A stretch of DNA of 64,000 bases, taken from contig CP094668.1 in NCBI GenBank assembly GCA_022836915.1, positions 6,510,001 through 6,574,000 on the forward strand, written 5' to 3'. Positions 36,962-48,952 of the stretch are shown here, in pieces. Source of the stretch: Paenibacillus sp. OVF10. GTDB taxonomy: Bacteria; Bacillota; Bacilli; Paenibacillales; Paenibacillaceae. The notes beneath the pieces are model-generated. The model was not told the origin of the DNA and ran no database searches. It saw nothing but the letters and a program-made list of their open reading frames with translations. How positions within the stretch are numbered: the stretch's first letter is position 1; each line of letters begins with the position of its first letter. The position numbers and the translations under genes were made by a program.

Positions 36962-37912
36962 TTAACGTTTGCCGCGCTGATTCTCACCCCGAACGGAGAT
37001 GACATCCACGAATGGACGAATCCGGTCCATGAGACGCTGGCCTTTATTTGATTCCTCGCCGTCCCGATTGGTGAAGCTCAGATGTTTTTCAAGCCCATCC
37101 AGATTGTAATTGGACGTATAGAAGGTTGGTTTGCGATTCATCCGATAGTTCAGAATGGACCCCATCACATGATCCCGAACCCAAGGGTTCAGATTCTCTG
37201 CCCCGATATCATCAAAGATGAGCAGATCACAACTTTTCAAAATATCCGTCATTTCCTTCAGCTTCTGCCCTTCACTGATCATGGATTTCAGATCCTCCAC
37301 AAAGTCAGGCATATAGATAATGACACCCGTGTGGCCTGCAACCGCCAGTTCATGCAGCAGATAACACATCAGGAACGTCTTGCCTGTCCCGAAAGTTCCT
37401 TCCAGAAACAGTCCTTGCGGAGATAATCCATTCTCCTTGGTCTCCCTAATATAACGAAGCACCTGATTCACTGCTGGAGCACGCATCCGATCCTTGCCCA
37501 TAATCTCCACATCGTTGTATCCGGCACTGAGCGCACGCTCGTCCACATAGAAACTACGAATACGTTGCTTAATGATATGTTCATTTTGCCGGGCGATATG
37601 TTTGGAACAAGGCGCTTTTATATCTATGATTTCGGGTTTACCGTTAAAATGTTCTACTTCCAGTTTGCAAAAGTGGCCCTGAAAATCGTTAGGACAGTTG
37701 TCGAGTCCCGGACAATTCGCACAGTTCTTAGAGTCTTTGGCGTACTGAAACAGCTTGCTCAGATCGGTCATGAGCTGTGCATCTTGCAGTTCAGGATGAC
37801 CTGCGCGGAATTCGCGTACGTACGGGTTTTCCATCAAATCCGCCGCAATCCGCCGCGATTGCTCACGAAAGGCAGGGTTCAGCTGCTGAAGCAGTCCTCC
37901 CAAGGATTCCAT
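36962..37912 (-). CDS. dnaI: Primosomal protein DnaI (helicase loader)
   Basis: Loads the replicative DnaC helicase at the origin and at restart sites. The 316-residue protein has an N-terminal zinc-binding domain (Cys64, Cys67, Cys73, His80, Cys82, Cys102 as candidate ligands) and a C-terminal AAA+ domain with Walker A GTFGTGKT (172-179), Walker B LLIFDDIG, and a sensor region near TFYTSNYN. AAGGGG lies nine bases before the ATG at 37912. In Bacillus dnaI follows dnaB in one operon; here no dnaB is found upstream, where a glycan locus lies instead. Confidence 0.93.
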   Translation of the reverse strand: MESLGGLLQQLNPAFREQSRRIAADLMENPYVREFRAGHPELQDAQLMTDLSKLFQYAKDSKNCANCPGLDNCPNDFQGHFCKLEVEHFNGKPEIIDIKAPCSKHIARQNEHIIKQRIRSFYVDERALSAGYNDVEIMGKDRMRAPAVNQVLRYIRETKENGLSPQGLFLEGTFGTGKTFLMCYLLHELAVAGHTGVIIYMPDFVEDLKSMISEGQKLKEMTDILKSCDLLIFDDIGAENLNPWVRDHVMGSILNYRMNRKPTFYTSNYNLDGLEKHLSFTNRDGEESNKGQRLMDRIRPFVDVISVRGENQRGKR

Positions 37913-37937
37913 GGCTTCAAGCCCCTTAATGTTTCAA

Positions 37938-38023
37938 TATAGAATGAACAATGAAGTGTACCTGCGACCATCTTGATGGCATAGGTACTTTCGATCATTA
38001 GCAATTCTACTGTTCATTCTATA
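37938..38023. repeat. 86-bp nested inverted-repeat element
   Basis: Outer arms TATAGAATGAACA and TGTTCATTCTATA are a perfect 13-bp inverted repeat. Inside them GTACCT...AGGTAC and CCATC...GATGG form a second, two-step hairpin. No gene is present in 37913-38174, so this is the main content of that gap, together with a GTGTTCAAAAG motif at 38136 shared with 31950. Confidence 0.6.
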
Positions 38024-38174
38024 GAAAAACAACCAATAACTCAACAGATACATCTGGTAAATAGCGTAACCCTTCCGCCACCGTACGTAATGTCTAGTGT
38101 ATAGTACACTTCCAGTCCTGTACCTTTTAGCGTGTGTTCAAAAGTCTGTTTTTCAACTCTTTAAACAACTTTTA

Positions 38175-40957
38175 TCAGCGGCGCAAGCCGACAGTAACGA
38201 TCTCGCATGAACCTGTCTGTATGTTCCATTCCTTGCTGGCAAATGATAATGTCGACGCCTCTTCTATGTTGTGGGCATGAAGCCTTTCGCCCTCTTCCTC
38301 CAGGATGTTGCTTTTGTATGCCGTTTCGAATGGCTGCGGATTCGCTTGTGATGCAGCAAGATTCAACGTGGCAGAGTCAGTGGTCATATTGAACCAGCGA
38401 AGCATGACATCGCCGGAATCTTCATTTACCTTGAGGGAGGAAAACGCCAAGCCGTCCCCTTGCCATGCAAACGGTGTGTTACTAGGTGTCAGATAACCCG
38501 GGTGTACTTCAGTCTGTGCCAAAGTCCACGGAACCTGGAACTGATACGCCTCGATATATGCACCTGACGCTGCACCATTTCCATCATGCGGAATGATCTC
38601 GATTTTAAACGTATGTTCACCAAGGCATTGTGCTTCAGGTGTCGGGAACAAACCCCAGTCTCCAAGTTCGCCCACAGCACGAAGCAGCGTAACCGCGATG
38701 GTGTTGCGACCATCCTGAAGGACTTCATATTCATTTAGACCCAGATTGGCTACGACCAATCCTGCGTTTTGTTCACTTACATCTACAAAACTCTGTTGAT
38801 GCTGTGTATTGCTTGGATTTTTCCACTCCGGTGCAGGCTTGTTATCACGTGTTGCAATTTCGAACATGGAATCCACATAATGAACAGCAGATACAAGATC
38901 CGTTGGGAAAAGAGCACGCACCCGATGATCCTTCGCCTGATTGTTGAAGGTTGTCTCCATTTGTACTCCTTTTCCACTACGACTAAGCGATATAACAGTA
39001 CGGATCTGGAGCGGAATCATTTTAGTTGAACGCTGGGCTTTGCGATGTGGATAATAAATCAGTTCTCGCTGTTCCTGATCCAGCATCTCATCCGCCGACT
39101 CCGGTATTTCCCAATGATGAATCACTTCGAACGAGGCCAAATATGATGTATCCTCAAGGATTCGAATCTCGGCCTGAAGCGCTTGTGTTGTCAATGCTAC
39201 TTCATCCTCTGGTTGCTTGAACATGTATTCATTACCGATATCGCCCACATTTTCGTACACGCCAAGGTCCTTGTAAGTCCGGCCTGTTCGTTTGTCTGTG
39301 AGTGTGAATGAACCATTGTCTGCAATCGTGACAATCAAATGTTGATTTTCCATGCCACGTTCACCACGCAACAGCGTAGTCGTTTTCGACGGAGTACCAC
39401 GCTTAGCATCATCCGCAAAGTTGATCAATGCATAGGTTTTCAGGCCAAATGCAGCTACATTTTCTGTTTCAAAACGAATACATACTCGCCGACAGCTATA
39501 CGGCTGACGGAAGCGATCATCTGGCAGATCATAGCCAAATTGCAGACCCAGATCCTCCACCGTACATGGAATGTGGTTACCATCTTCATCTACAAGTATG
39601 CGATCTGACAGTTCAACGGCTTTCATCTGTGCCGCCATCTCTTCCAATGTATATCCATCCCGGAAATACAACCGAGCCGCGTCCAGTTCCATCTGAACTA
39701 CACCGCTTCGTTCCCAACCCGTTGTATTAAACACCACAACAGGCCGAGCCCCCTCACCGTAACGCTCAAATATGGAGGTATCCACGGCTGTAGCAATCTG
39801 GCTGGTGCTCTCTTCAATTAGAGCCTCTGCAACATGACGGCTCTTATCAAACCGTGTCACCATCTCGCGGTGCACCTCATCCACACTGCATCCACAGATG
39901 CTGTCATGCGGGTGATTCTGCATAAGCGTTTTCCAGGCATACGTCAGTTGATCATGTGGATAGGCATGTCCAAGCAGATAGGCGTAGGATGCCAGGGGTT
40001 CAGCCACTTTTTCCAGCATGGTCTGGCCCAGCTGGTTCATCTGTTTCAGATACACACGAGCCGAGGCGGTGTTCACCAGAGTTCCCCAGCCATCGGTTCG
40101 TTGGCTGCGCAGTTCGCCTTTGACCGTGGAAAGTTCATGTTCAGACGATGCTCTCAAAGCTTCCAGATAATCCGGAAAATTGGAGTGAATGAACTCGATA
40201 TCGGGATGTAATTGTTCAGCCATGCGAATCGCTTCTGGCAGGTCTCGCTGAATCGGCTGGTGATCACATCCGTTCATGTACAACAACTCATTCGTTGATG
40301 CATATTTCTCAGCGTCTGCAAGCTTGGTTTCCCAGAACTTGCGGGCCGAAGCCTCATCTACCGGAACTTCATTCCCGTTGGAATACCAGTTTGCGAACAA
40401 TACGCCAAGCACTTTTGATCCGTCTGGCCCTTCCCACATCAGCTCCGAGAAGCTTGATTCATATCCGGCATCCGAGACCGTATTATTAAATCCCGTAGGC
40501 TTCACACCACGTCCAAAAACACATTATCTATGCCCGATTGCTGCATCAGCTGCGGAGTCTGTCCGACCAATCCAAATGTATCGGGAAAGTAACCAATTTT
40601 CGAAGGGGTGCCGTAACGTTTGGCGTCCTTATGTCCAACCTGCATGTTGCGCACATTGGCTTCTCCGCTCGTCAGAAACGCATCCTGCAAAATGTACCAT
40701 GGTCCAATCACAATCCGCCCATTGCGGATATGTTTCTCCAGTCGTTCCTTCTGCTCCGGTCGAACCTGAAGATAGTCATCGATGATGATCGTTTGTCCAT
40801 CCAAATAAAAGCTTTTATAGTCTGATCCCTCATCAAGCTGATCCAACAGTGAATCGACGAGCTGAATAAGACGCATATGATGCTTCTCATACGGCAAGTA
40901 CCATTCCCGATCCCAGTGGGTATGTGAAATAATATGTGCTCTCTTTTTCTTGGTCAT
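38175..40957 (-). CDS. GH38 alpha-mannosidase (MngB-like), one frameshift
   Basis: About 927 residues after one T is restored in the run at 40515-40519 (minus strand), joining SGIDNVF to FGRGVKPTGFNN. The N-terminal catalytic domain has HTHWDREW (residues 12-19), which supplies zinc ligands, and the PDTFG segment with the expected nucleophile Asp. The C-terminal beta domains are complete. The length fits the short bacterial GH38 group that includes MngB and streptococcal GH38. No signal peptide, so it would act on imported mannose-containing sugars. It overlaps the preceding GH-A gene by four bases (ATGA), so they are translationally coupled; last gene of the locus. Confidence 0.9.
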
Positions 40958-43900
40958 TGTGTGATCCCACCTCTTTCATCTTGTTGTACAATCTCAACCT
41001 CATCAGGGCGATACACCGCAGTCAGCTTTCCGGAAGCATCCGTGGCAAACAGCACCGAACAATTTTTCTCCAATTGGAATGCATACGATACACCTATACG
41101 TTGATCTCTCACATGAACTTCATGGTTCAAGGCAAACTCCGATACAAATACGTACAGATTCCCTTTTGGAAAACTCAGCTTCCGGCCGTAGATCCCTGCG
41201 ATATCTCCGCCAGATATCCATTCCAACTCCTGTTCGATGCCCGAAATTTCGGTTGCATAACGATATAATTCAGCAAGTGGCTCATCCCGTCCGTTCAACT
41301 CAAGCGGCAGTGGGGTCCAGATTAATTTCCCTTTGCCCAAAGGCAGAACGTGTACTTCATCTGGTGTAACATTATCCCTGTGAAGCAAAGTCTCCTTCGC
41401 CACCTCGGCGATACGACGCCGTCCATAGGTCACCCGGTGATTCACGCCATTAATACTCAGCAGTTCTTCTCGCTGCACGTTACCCAGACTGCGTTTGCCT
41501 ACGATATGATCTGCCCGGTCAGTTGCCTTCCAGTATGCATCCAGCCCCAGTGGTCCAGTGATGAGCAGACTAGTACCTTCCTTCTCCGCAAACGTGAGCA
41601 ATTGTTGAAGTGCGTCGCTGTCCATATTGTGCGGACTCGGCACGATAATCAGCTTGGGTGGCTGCTGCTCCAGTGCTTCCAGATGATATTCGGATAACGC
41701 ACGGAACGGTAGTTTCAAATCATAGGACATCACCCGAGTAAGCTTTGTTGTGGCATCATAGGCTAGGGCACGGTTGGAAAAGTCATTGGAATACGGGAAC
41801 ACCACTGCAATATCCTCCAGCTCGCGGTCTTCAAAGAGATCACGAATGCCATGCATGAATCGGCCAAAATCATAAGACACATCCGCCTCTGGTTTCTCCG
41901 TACCATCTGCACGCAGGGCTCCGATATGAGATTCATTGGCATTATCCATATAAAAGTTGGTGTTCCAGATCCATTGCACCGCACCTGCGCCGCCTGTCGA
42001 GAAAGCATAGGCATACTTGCGTTCGAGAATGCCGCGCAGCTCTTCTTCCGTACGTTTGGCTCGTCCATCCGGGGTTTCCACATACATGATACCCGTCTCC
42101 TGAATGAGATTGGGCTTATGAGGCGTTTTGGCGAAAATACCGTCCCAGATCAGATCATCGTTTAACCACCAGGAATGCACCGTTGTATAATCCACTTCAC
42201 GTTCATAGAAGAACGGCGAAGGACGCTGTGCACCAAGGGCTTCGTCCTGTCCCACAGTGACCAGATGATCCGGTACCAGATCCTTGATCGTACCTACAAG
42301 CTCTCTTGCCCAAACATTGTGCATTTCCATGGAGAAAAGACAGTAATCGAGCCAGCGTGTTCCTTTTTGGCCTTGTGCATGTCCTGTACATCAAAGTTAA
42401 TCTCTTCTGCCTCCGGGATCACCGCGGCTGCAAAATTGGGGAGCTGCTTCGGTGACATGTTCCATGCCTCCTGCAACGCTTCAATCGTCTGATGCCGCTG
42501 CTGAAGCCACTCGACAAAGGCGCTCTGTTCATACGAATCTCTCGCCGAGCGTGGGCCAGCTGAGAAGATTCGCACCGGATCAAACATCGATGGCTCATTA
42601 ATCAGATCCCAGTCCACATGTGTTGTATGCGTGTGACGACTGACGATGCTGCGGATAAAACGTTTCTGAGCCTCGACACTCTGCGGGTCCAGATATGGAT
42701 TCGTGCCTTCCCATGTCTCCGGTGTAAAGGAGAAAAAGGTGAATGTGACCTGCAAGCCGTGGCGTTTCGCCGTTAAAATAAAGGCATCAATGGCACGAAG
42801 CACATCTTCTGCCATATGTCCGTCCACCTGCATCATGTTGCGATAGGCAGTCCAGATTCCCGTCCGAATCCAGTTGATGCCGGCTTTCGCCATCTGAGCC
42901 ATGTCTCGATCCCAGACATCCGCATTCGGGAGAAACAGAAATTTCCGTGCCACATCAGAGGTCATGTAGGTCATGCCCACAACAGGGAGAGGACGTCCGT
43001 CTTTTACAAAATAGTCTCTGCTGCGGGTAATCACTTCCCCTTCTGCCAGCAATGCAGCATCCTGTCCCCAGAAGCCTTGACGCAAGGTCCGAACTTCTCC
43101 ATCAGGTGCCTGCGCTTGGCATACGATCCGATACAGCCCACTTTTAATGGAAACCGGGAGAAGTATAGGTTCGAAACGCTGCTCACCGGAAAGTTCCATC
43201 TCCAGTTGATGGCTCCATACCTTCTCCGTCGTTCCACTTATGCGATCCTCATGCTCGACCGTTATGTCGAATGTCCACAGCTCAGACGCTGTACGCCTGC
43301 TGCCTGGACGCTGTAAAATCTGGCCTTGAAGTGTAAGTACAGCCCGTTCATCTGGCTCATACGAAGCATAATTTGTTTTCAGGGATAACTCCGTTACACC
43401 TTGCGCACAGAATTGCGCCCACTTCACAATCTCGTCAGCGCCATCCTGCGTCCAGAATGAGGTGGTCAGCGGCAGATGCACAAATATCCATCGTGAACCA
43501 ACGAAAGTTCCGCGCGAGTTTTCCCACAGAACGACCGGAGCGGCGATGCTACGTCCATCCTTGCTCATGCCACGAAGTAATGGATAAATCTGCGTACTCA
43601 TGGGACCGGATGAACCCATCTGGTGGGGCAGATCACTTGTTTTGGTTGTATGTGGAACCAGATTCCATGTATCTGCCTTCTCAAACAGTCCTTCTTTCCC
43701 AGTGAGAAGCGGGATCTGTTCAGATGACGTGTAGGATTGCACATTGGCAGCAGATACGTTCAACGCCTCATGAATATAAAGTTCCTGATGATACGCGGTC
43801 TGCTCGGACTCTACACCCCATGCCCCATTCTCATATCGAACCGGACGTTTGAAGGGCGCACCACCAACACTGATCAGGCTCCCGCCCTGATGCAGGTAAG

Positions 43901-44132
43901 CTGCAATCTCCGTCCAGGCGGACTTGGGAAAATAGGGTGCATGCAGATTGACCAGACATCCTTCACCTGCTGTAATCTTCAAAGTCTCTGCGAGTTCTTC
44001 GGCGTTTACAACGGTGATCTCTTCTACTGCTTTCCATGTATTCAGAGCCTCATGAGTTGGAGAAGCACCTTCCATTGGAAACGCAGGATCAGCGAAGATA
44101 ATCAGCTTTTTATCATTAGGTTGGATACTCAT
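40954..44132 (-). CDS. Large clan GH-A glycoside hydrolase, one frameshift
   Basis: About 1059 residues once one A is added at 42364-42368 (minus strand), joining the first part to KGTRWLDYCLFSMEMHNVWA. The first 330 residues form beta-rich and amidotransferase-like N-terminal modules. The TIM-barrel follows: the acid-base Glu is in WDLINEP and the likely nucleophile Glu in LIQETGIMYVE, in clan GH-A order. The remainder resembles the trimer-forming and C-terminal domains of GH42 beta-galactosidases. No signal peptide. In this context a beta-mannosidase or beta-galactosidase on N-glycan fragments is plausible; the exact family (GH5, GH42 or another) I cannot fix. Four-base overlaps join it to both neighbours. 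Confidence 0.78.
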
Positions 44133-45448
44133 AACAGGCCATCCTTCATGGATTTATAGACCAACTGGGAGAATAGGCTGTTGGACCATGCAAACCATTT
44201 TCTTGTAAAAATCGTTGGATCATCGGCGTGGAAGCCTTCATGCATATAACCTGTATCTGCATCTGTCGCTTCGAGCATGCGAATAATCTCCAGTTTCTCC
44301 TCGGCAGACTGCGCAGTCAGACCTTGCATGGACAATCCCATATGCCAGATGTAATCTGGTGGTGTGTGCGGGCTACCGATCCCTTTGGCAACCTTGCCCT
44401 CATAATAGAACGGGTTCTCTTTGCTCAGAGCGAAGCGGCGCGTATTCTGGTAGATCGGATCATCCGCTGTGACGTAACCCAGATATGGAATGGACATGAG
44501 TCCCGGTGTACCCGCATCGTCCATGAGACAGTGGTTGCCATAACCGTCCGTCTCGTATGCATAGATCGGTCCAAATTCCGGATGACGATAAATCCCGTAC
44601 AGCTGAATACCGTGATCCACGTCCTGCTCCAGATCCTTCAATTCCTGCAAAAGTTCCATATCCCGGAACACCCACTCGGCAAACTCCTGCATTTGGCGCA
44701 GAGCTACAACCGCGAACATGTTGCCAGGGATATTGTAGTGGAAATCACACGCATCATCACTGGAACGGAAACCGGACCAGATCATACCCGTGTAGTTGAC
44801 TGGCATACCTTTTCCGTGGTTGCGCAGGGAATCTGTTGGGATACCGTTATTGCGTGTGAAGCGATATGGAGATTGTTCCATGTGATGCTGTTCGACTTTG
44901 AACAGGTCCACGATTTTACGCATCGCTGCTTTGAAGCTTGAATCGAAAATGTCAGTTAGCTCGGTTTCCTTCCAATATAAATAGGCCAGGCGCACAACGA
45001 AACATAATGAATCAATCTCAAATTTGCGTTCCCACACCCAAGGTGACATCTCGGTTTCGTCCGTGGTGTTCCAGTGCCAGTCGTTGGCCGTCTCATTGAA
45101 GGCATTGGCATATGGATCGATGTGAACATACTGGATATGACGTTTGATCAGCCCGCCAATAATGCGTTGCAGGTCCTCGTCTTCTTTTGCAAACGGAATG
45201 TAATGTACTACCTGCTCCACGGAATCACGCAGCCAGGAAGCCGGAATATCTCCCGTGATGACAAAAGTCGTACCGTCCTCCATCAACTTGGTTGTTGTTT
45301 CGATGGTGTTGGGGAAACAGTTTTTGAATAATTGAAGCAGTTTTGGTCGGTGAGCCAGTTTCTGTTCTGCTTCTTCGAGTACAGCCTGAATGGATTGTGG
45401 CAAAGCAACAGGTGGCATGGGTATTTTGGGTAATCTGAACTGTTCCAT
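44129..45448 (-). CDS. GH125 exo-alpha-1,6-mannosidase
   Basis: A 439-residue metal-independent alpha-mannosidase of family GH125. The alpha/alpha-barrel signature is clear: ITGDIPASWLRDS (residues 65-76), IDPYANAFN, EIDSLC, the GMIWSGFRSSDD motif, and the C-terminal DTGYMHEGFH and FTRKWFAWSN segments. Family members remove non-reducing alpha-1,6-mannose, the core branch of N-glycans. The start at 45448 is chosen with AAGGAG upstream; the frame extends to a TTG at 45472. It is coupled by a four-base overlap to the GH-A gene downstream. The 270-base gap before it holds repeat copy 4, so it may have its own promoter. Confidence 0.93.
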   Translation of the reverse strand: MEQFRLPKIPMPPVALPQSIQAVLEEAEQKLAHRPKLLQLFKNCFPNTIETTTKLMEDGTTFVITGDIPASWLRDSVEQVVHYIPFAKEDEDLQRIIGGLIKRHIQYVHIDPYANAFNETANDWHWNTTDETEMSPWVWERKFEIDSLCFVVRLAYLYWKETELTDIFDSSFKAAMRKIVDLFKVEQHHMEQSPYRFTRNNGIPTDSLRNHGKGMPVNYTGMIWSGFRSSDDACDFHYNIPGNMFAVVALRQMQEFAEWVFRDMELLQELKDLEQDVDHGIQLYGIYRHPEFGPIYAYETDGYGNHCLMDDAGTPGLMSIPYLGYVTADDPIYQNTRRFALSKENPFYYEGKVAKGIGSPHTPPDYIWHMGLSMQGLTAQSAEEKLEIIRMLEATDADTGYMHEGFHADDPTIFTRKWFAWSNSLFSQLVYKSMKDGLL

Positions 45449-45524
45449 GGATGAGTGCAACTCCTTAAACAAATTGAATGGTATAGCTATAAAAGATCAA
45501 GCTGAGAACATTCACACTAGACCA

Positions 45525-45712
45525 CTACGATGACAGAATAACCTTCCGATCGCTGTTATCCCCAGATTTTTTGTTTCCCTTTTCTAAAGGGTAAAATCTG
45601 GGGATAGCGTATGCTTCCGATGTAGCTTTCTTTCAGAAAGCTTTGAGGCGAACGCTTCGCTTCTTCGAATTCTTTCTGTCCTCTCAGTTATCGTGTAAAT
45701 GTTTAGTTGAAC
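45525..45712 (+). repeat. Dispersed structured repeat, copy 4
   Basis: A full 188-bp copy between the GH38 and GH125 genes. CCCAGATTTT (45551-45560) pairs perfectly with AAAATCTGGG (45594-45603), and AGCTTTC...GAAAGCT forms a second hairpin. Together with its short flanks it makes up the 45449-45742 gap; no gene is there. Confidence 0.85.
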
Positions 45713-45742
45713 ATGTATAGCTCAAAAATATTTCAAAAAGGT

Positions 45743-48700
45743 TTACCGCAGTAGCACGGTTTGTATTTCGTAAGGTTTAAAAGATAGTGTAATCTGGCCA
45801 TGGGTATGGGCCAGTGGTTTGATCGGTTCTTCAAGTGCGTTGGACTGATAGGCTTGCTCAAAGGCATGCGGCCATTGCAATGTGATACTTTCGCGTTTGC
45901 CTGACGATTCATAGAAACGCAGTACCGTTCCGTGTCCATCCTCTGCCAGTTTGACTGTATCCAGAATGACGTGATTACTATTAAAGTTAATCCAGGAGCC
46001 TGTTGCTGGACGAGAATGTGCAGCGGTTGCCGTTGCATCTGCAATTGGATCGACTCCAGTCCCTCCGCTTTGCTGTACCTGCTCTATCTGCTCCTCTTGT
46101 TGTATCTGACCCTTTTGATGCACTTGTTGCACCTGCTGTACCGTCACCTCATGGTTCAACTCGGCGGCCTGACGTACGGTGTGTGCAGTTCGCCAGTCTC
46201 CGTCGTGTGGGTACAGGGAATAGGTGAATTCATGTTCTCCCAGATCGGCGGTGCGATCAGGCCATTTTGGTGCTCGCAGCAAGGACAAACGAATGGTGCT
46301 TCCTTGCACGTCGTACCCATATTTGCAATCATTGAGCAGGCTCACGCCGTATCCATATTCGGATACATCCGCGAAGCGATGTCCACAGACTTCATACTGG
46401 GCTTGCTCCCAGCTTGTGTTGCGATGTGTTGGACGTTCCAGTGCGCCAAATGGAATCTCGAATGTGGCCTTGGAAGTCACCACATCAATCGGGAAACCAA
46501 CTTTCAGAAGTTTGTGATTCTCGTTCCAGTTCACCTGTGTCTGGAAATCAATTCGCCGTGAGTCATGATAAAAGACGATATCTTGTGTGATTTCCGATTG
46601 ATGCAGCTTCCAGCGGAAGCGCAAGACATCTTTCGTTGTACCCGCCAGCACCAGCTTTTTCTCCAACAGTTCCACTTCGCCAGCAATCTGTTCTTCATAA
46701 CGACTGTCGATATCCCATGCATCCCAGAGCGTTGGACGATCGTGGAAGAAGTGAAGTTGATTGCCACGTTCACCCGGCTTCAACATCTCACGCTCTGCGG
46801 TTTTATCCCACAGGCGGATGATCTCCCCACGTTTGTTGAACTGCACATGATAATAGGCCGTATCCCATGTATCATTAAAGGTTGGTTGTGCGGCAAGGTT
46901 CTTCATTTCCCGTACATTCGTTTCCCTTGTGTTTTCCGGTACCAGCCAAATCGTTTTATATCCAAACGCCGGAATGTCTGTCACGAGAATAGACATGCTG
47001 CCATCTTCCCAATCCATCCGCAGGCGCTGACCTTTTTCATCGATGCCGTAGCGATCCAAGCCATCCTGCACACCCAATTGAACGACTGCACTTCGTTTCC
47101 AGCCCAAGCTGTTGAATACAACATAGGCTACTGAACCTTCTGGCCCCTCTGTGTTGATACCCGTTGTTAATGCTGAAACGCCTTGATCCAGTCCGGTTCT
47201 GCCCAATTCAAAAACCTGTACATATTCCTCATTCGAAGTCACGTAGGATTCCGTAATCGCCGATCCCGGTATAATATCGTGGAATTGATTCAGCAAAATT
47301 AATTTCCAGCCGTCATGCAGTGCTGAACGCACTTGAACTTCGGTATTCGCCTCCATATCTGGCAGAGCGAGTGTATTCCACAGCTCAGCTTCTCGATATA
47401 GAACCTCCGCTTTCCGGTTGTTGCGCTTATTGCGCGCATGTGTCGTGTAGGTTCCCCGGTGTAACTCCAGATACAGATCGCCATGCCACTTCGGAAGTAC
47501 AGGTTGCTCCTTTTCAATTCCGGCAAAGAAAGCTCCAGCTGTGCTATAACGACTCGCAGGCTGACCTACCATCAGGTCTGCGCGATCCACATACTCCAGC
47601 ATCTCGCGTGTTACCCCACCGCCGCCATCTCCGTGTCCGTACAGAAGCATATGCTCCGGATGCGCTGCTTTCTCACGGTAGGACTGCCAGTGATCATGAA
47701 TATCCTTCGGCAGCGTGTGCTCGTTAACACCATGATTGAGGTAAGAAAGAATTGGTGTTCCGTCAATGCCCACCCAGTGGAAGAGATCGTATGGGAACAC
47801 ATTCGTGTCATTCCATCCGAGCTTTGTTGTCATGAAATACTCCACATTGCCATGCTTCAAAATCTGTGGCAGAGAGGCACAGTACCCGAACGTATCCGGC
47901 AGCCATTCAATCTGTGATGTCTTGCCAAACTCCTCCATATAGAAACGCTGACCATATAACATCTGGCGAATCAGGGACTCCCCACTCGGGATGTTCAGAT
48001 CCGGCTCAACCCACATGCCACCAACCAGTTCCCAGCGGCCTTCTACAATCCGCTGCTTCACCCGCGCGTACAGCTCGGGATCATGCTCCTTCAGAAACGC
48101 ATATAGTAAGGGTTGGCTCTGGGAATAAACATAGTCGGGATATTCATTCATGAGTGCATCCACGGTGGAGAAGGTACGGCTCGTTTTGCGTACCGTCTCA
48201 CGTACAGGCCACAGCCAGGCAATATCAATATGGGATTGTCCCACCATATGCTCCAGACCTTCTGCGTTGCCGCCAATCTCACGCACATGATGCTTCAGAT
48301 TATTCTCAATCTGACGAATACCCTCTCCCTGCTCAATCTCTTCTGCAGACATGCCTACAAATTGATCCATCGCACGATACACCAGTTCTAACAGGCGAAC
48401 CCGCCGAAAGTCACTTTCCGGTAGCAACACAGCCGAATCACGTACAATAATGACGGTATACATCAGACTACGAACCGCTTCATTGGGTCTCACCAGCAAG
48501 CTCGTAATTGATGTGATCGGTGGCTGAATAACCGCCTGTTGATTCAACGGGTCTACAGGTTCAGGTACCGGATCAAACATCTCAATCTCAAGTTCCGGAG
48601 CGTTTCCGACTTTGGACGGATCAAGCGTGACGTAGGTATGATTGCGGTCAAGGCCCTGATAAGAGTGCCCATTTACCCGAAGCAAACCTTCTCCGCCTGT

Positions 48701-48948
48701 TTCAAATACAAGCCCATAAGGTGCTTGCTGCCATGTAGCAGGGATCTCCAGACGTGTTCTAAAAAATAAGTCGTTCCCTGTTTGCTCGGAAAACGATCAA
48801 AATCTTGGCCTTCCGGGTACTCACCCTGATCCTCATACTGTCCTGGCACATTATAATAAGCGCGGGTAATGCCCCAGCTGCGCAGCTGCAATTGCTCCAG
48901 CCACTGATGTTCGGACAACTCGCGAATAAATCGTCTGATACGTTCCAA
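45743..48948 (-). CDS. GH38 alpha-mannosidase (long type), one frameshift
   Basis: About 1068 residues after one T is added to the run at 48761-48766 (minus strand), which joins the N-terminal GTTYF to FRTRLEIPATWQQAP. Catalytic-domain motifs: GQSHIDIAWLWPVRET with zinc ligands, VGGMWVEPDLN, WLPDTFGYCASLPQIL with the Asp nucleophile, and HGDGGGGVT. The C-terminal beta domains contain a Gln/Val-rich inserted stretch (around 46060-46150). The start is probably TTG 48948, nine bases after GGGAGG and five bases after the GH3 stop. No signal peptide: intracellular trimming of mannose. Confidence 0.9.
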
Positions 48949-48952
48949 AATC

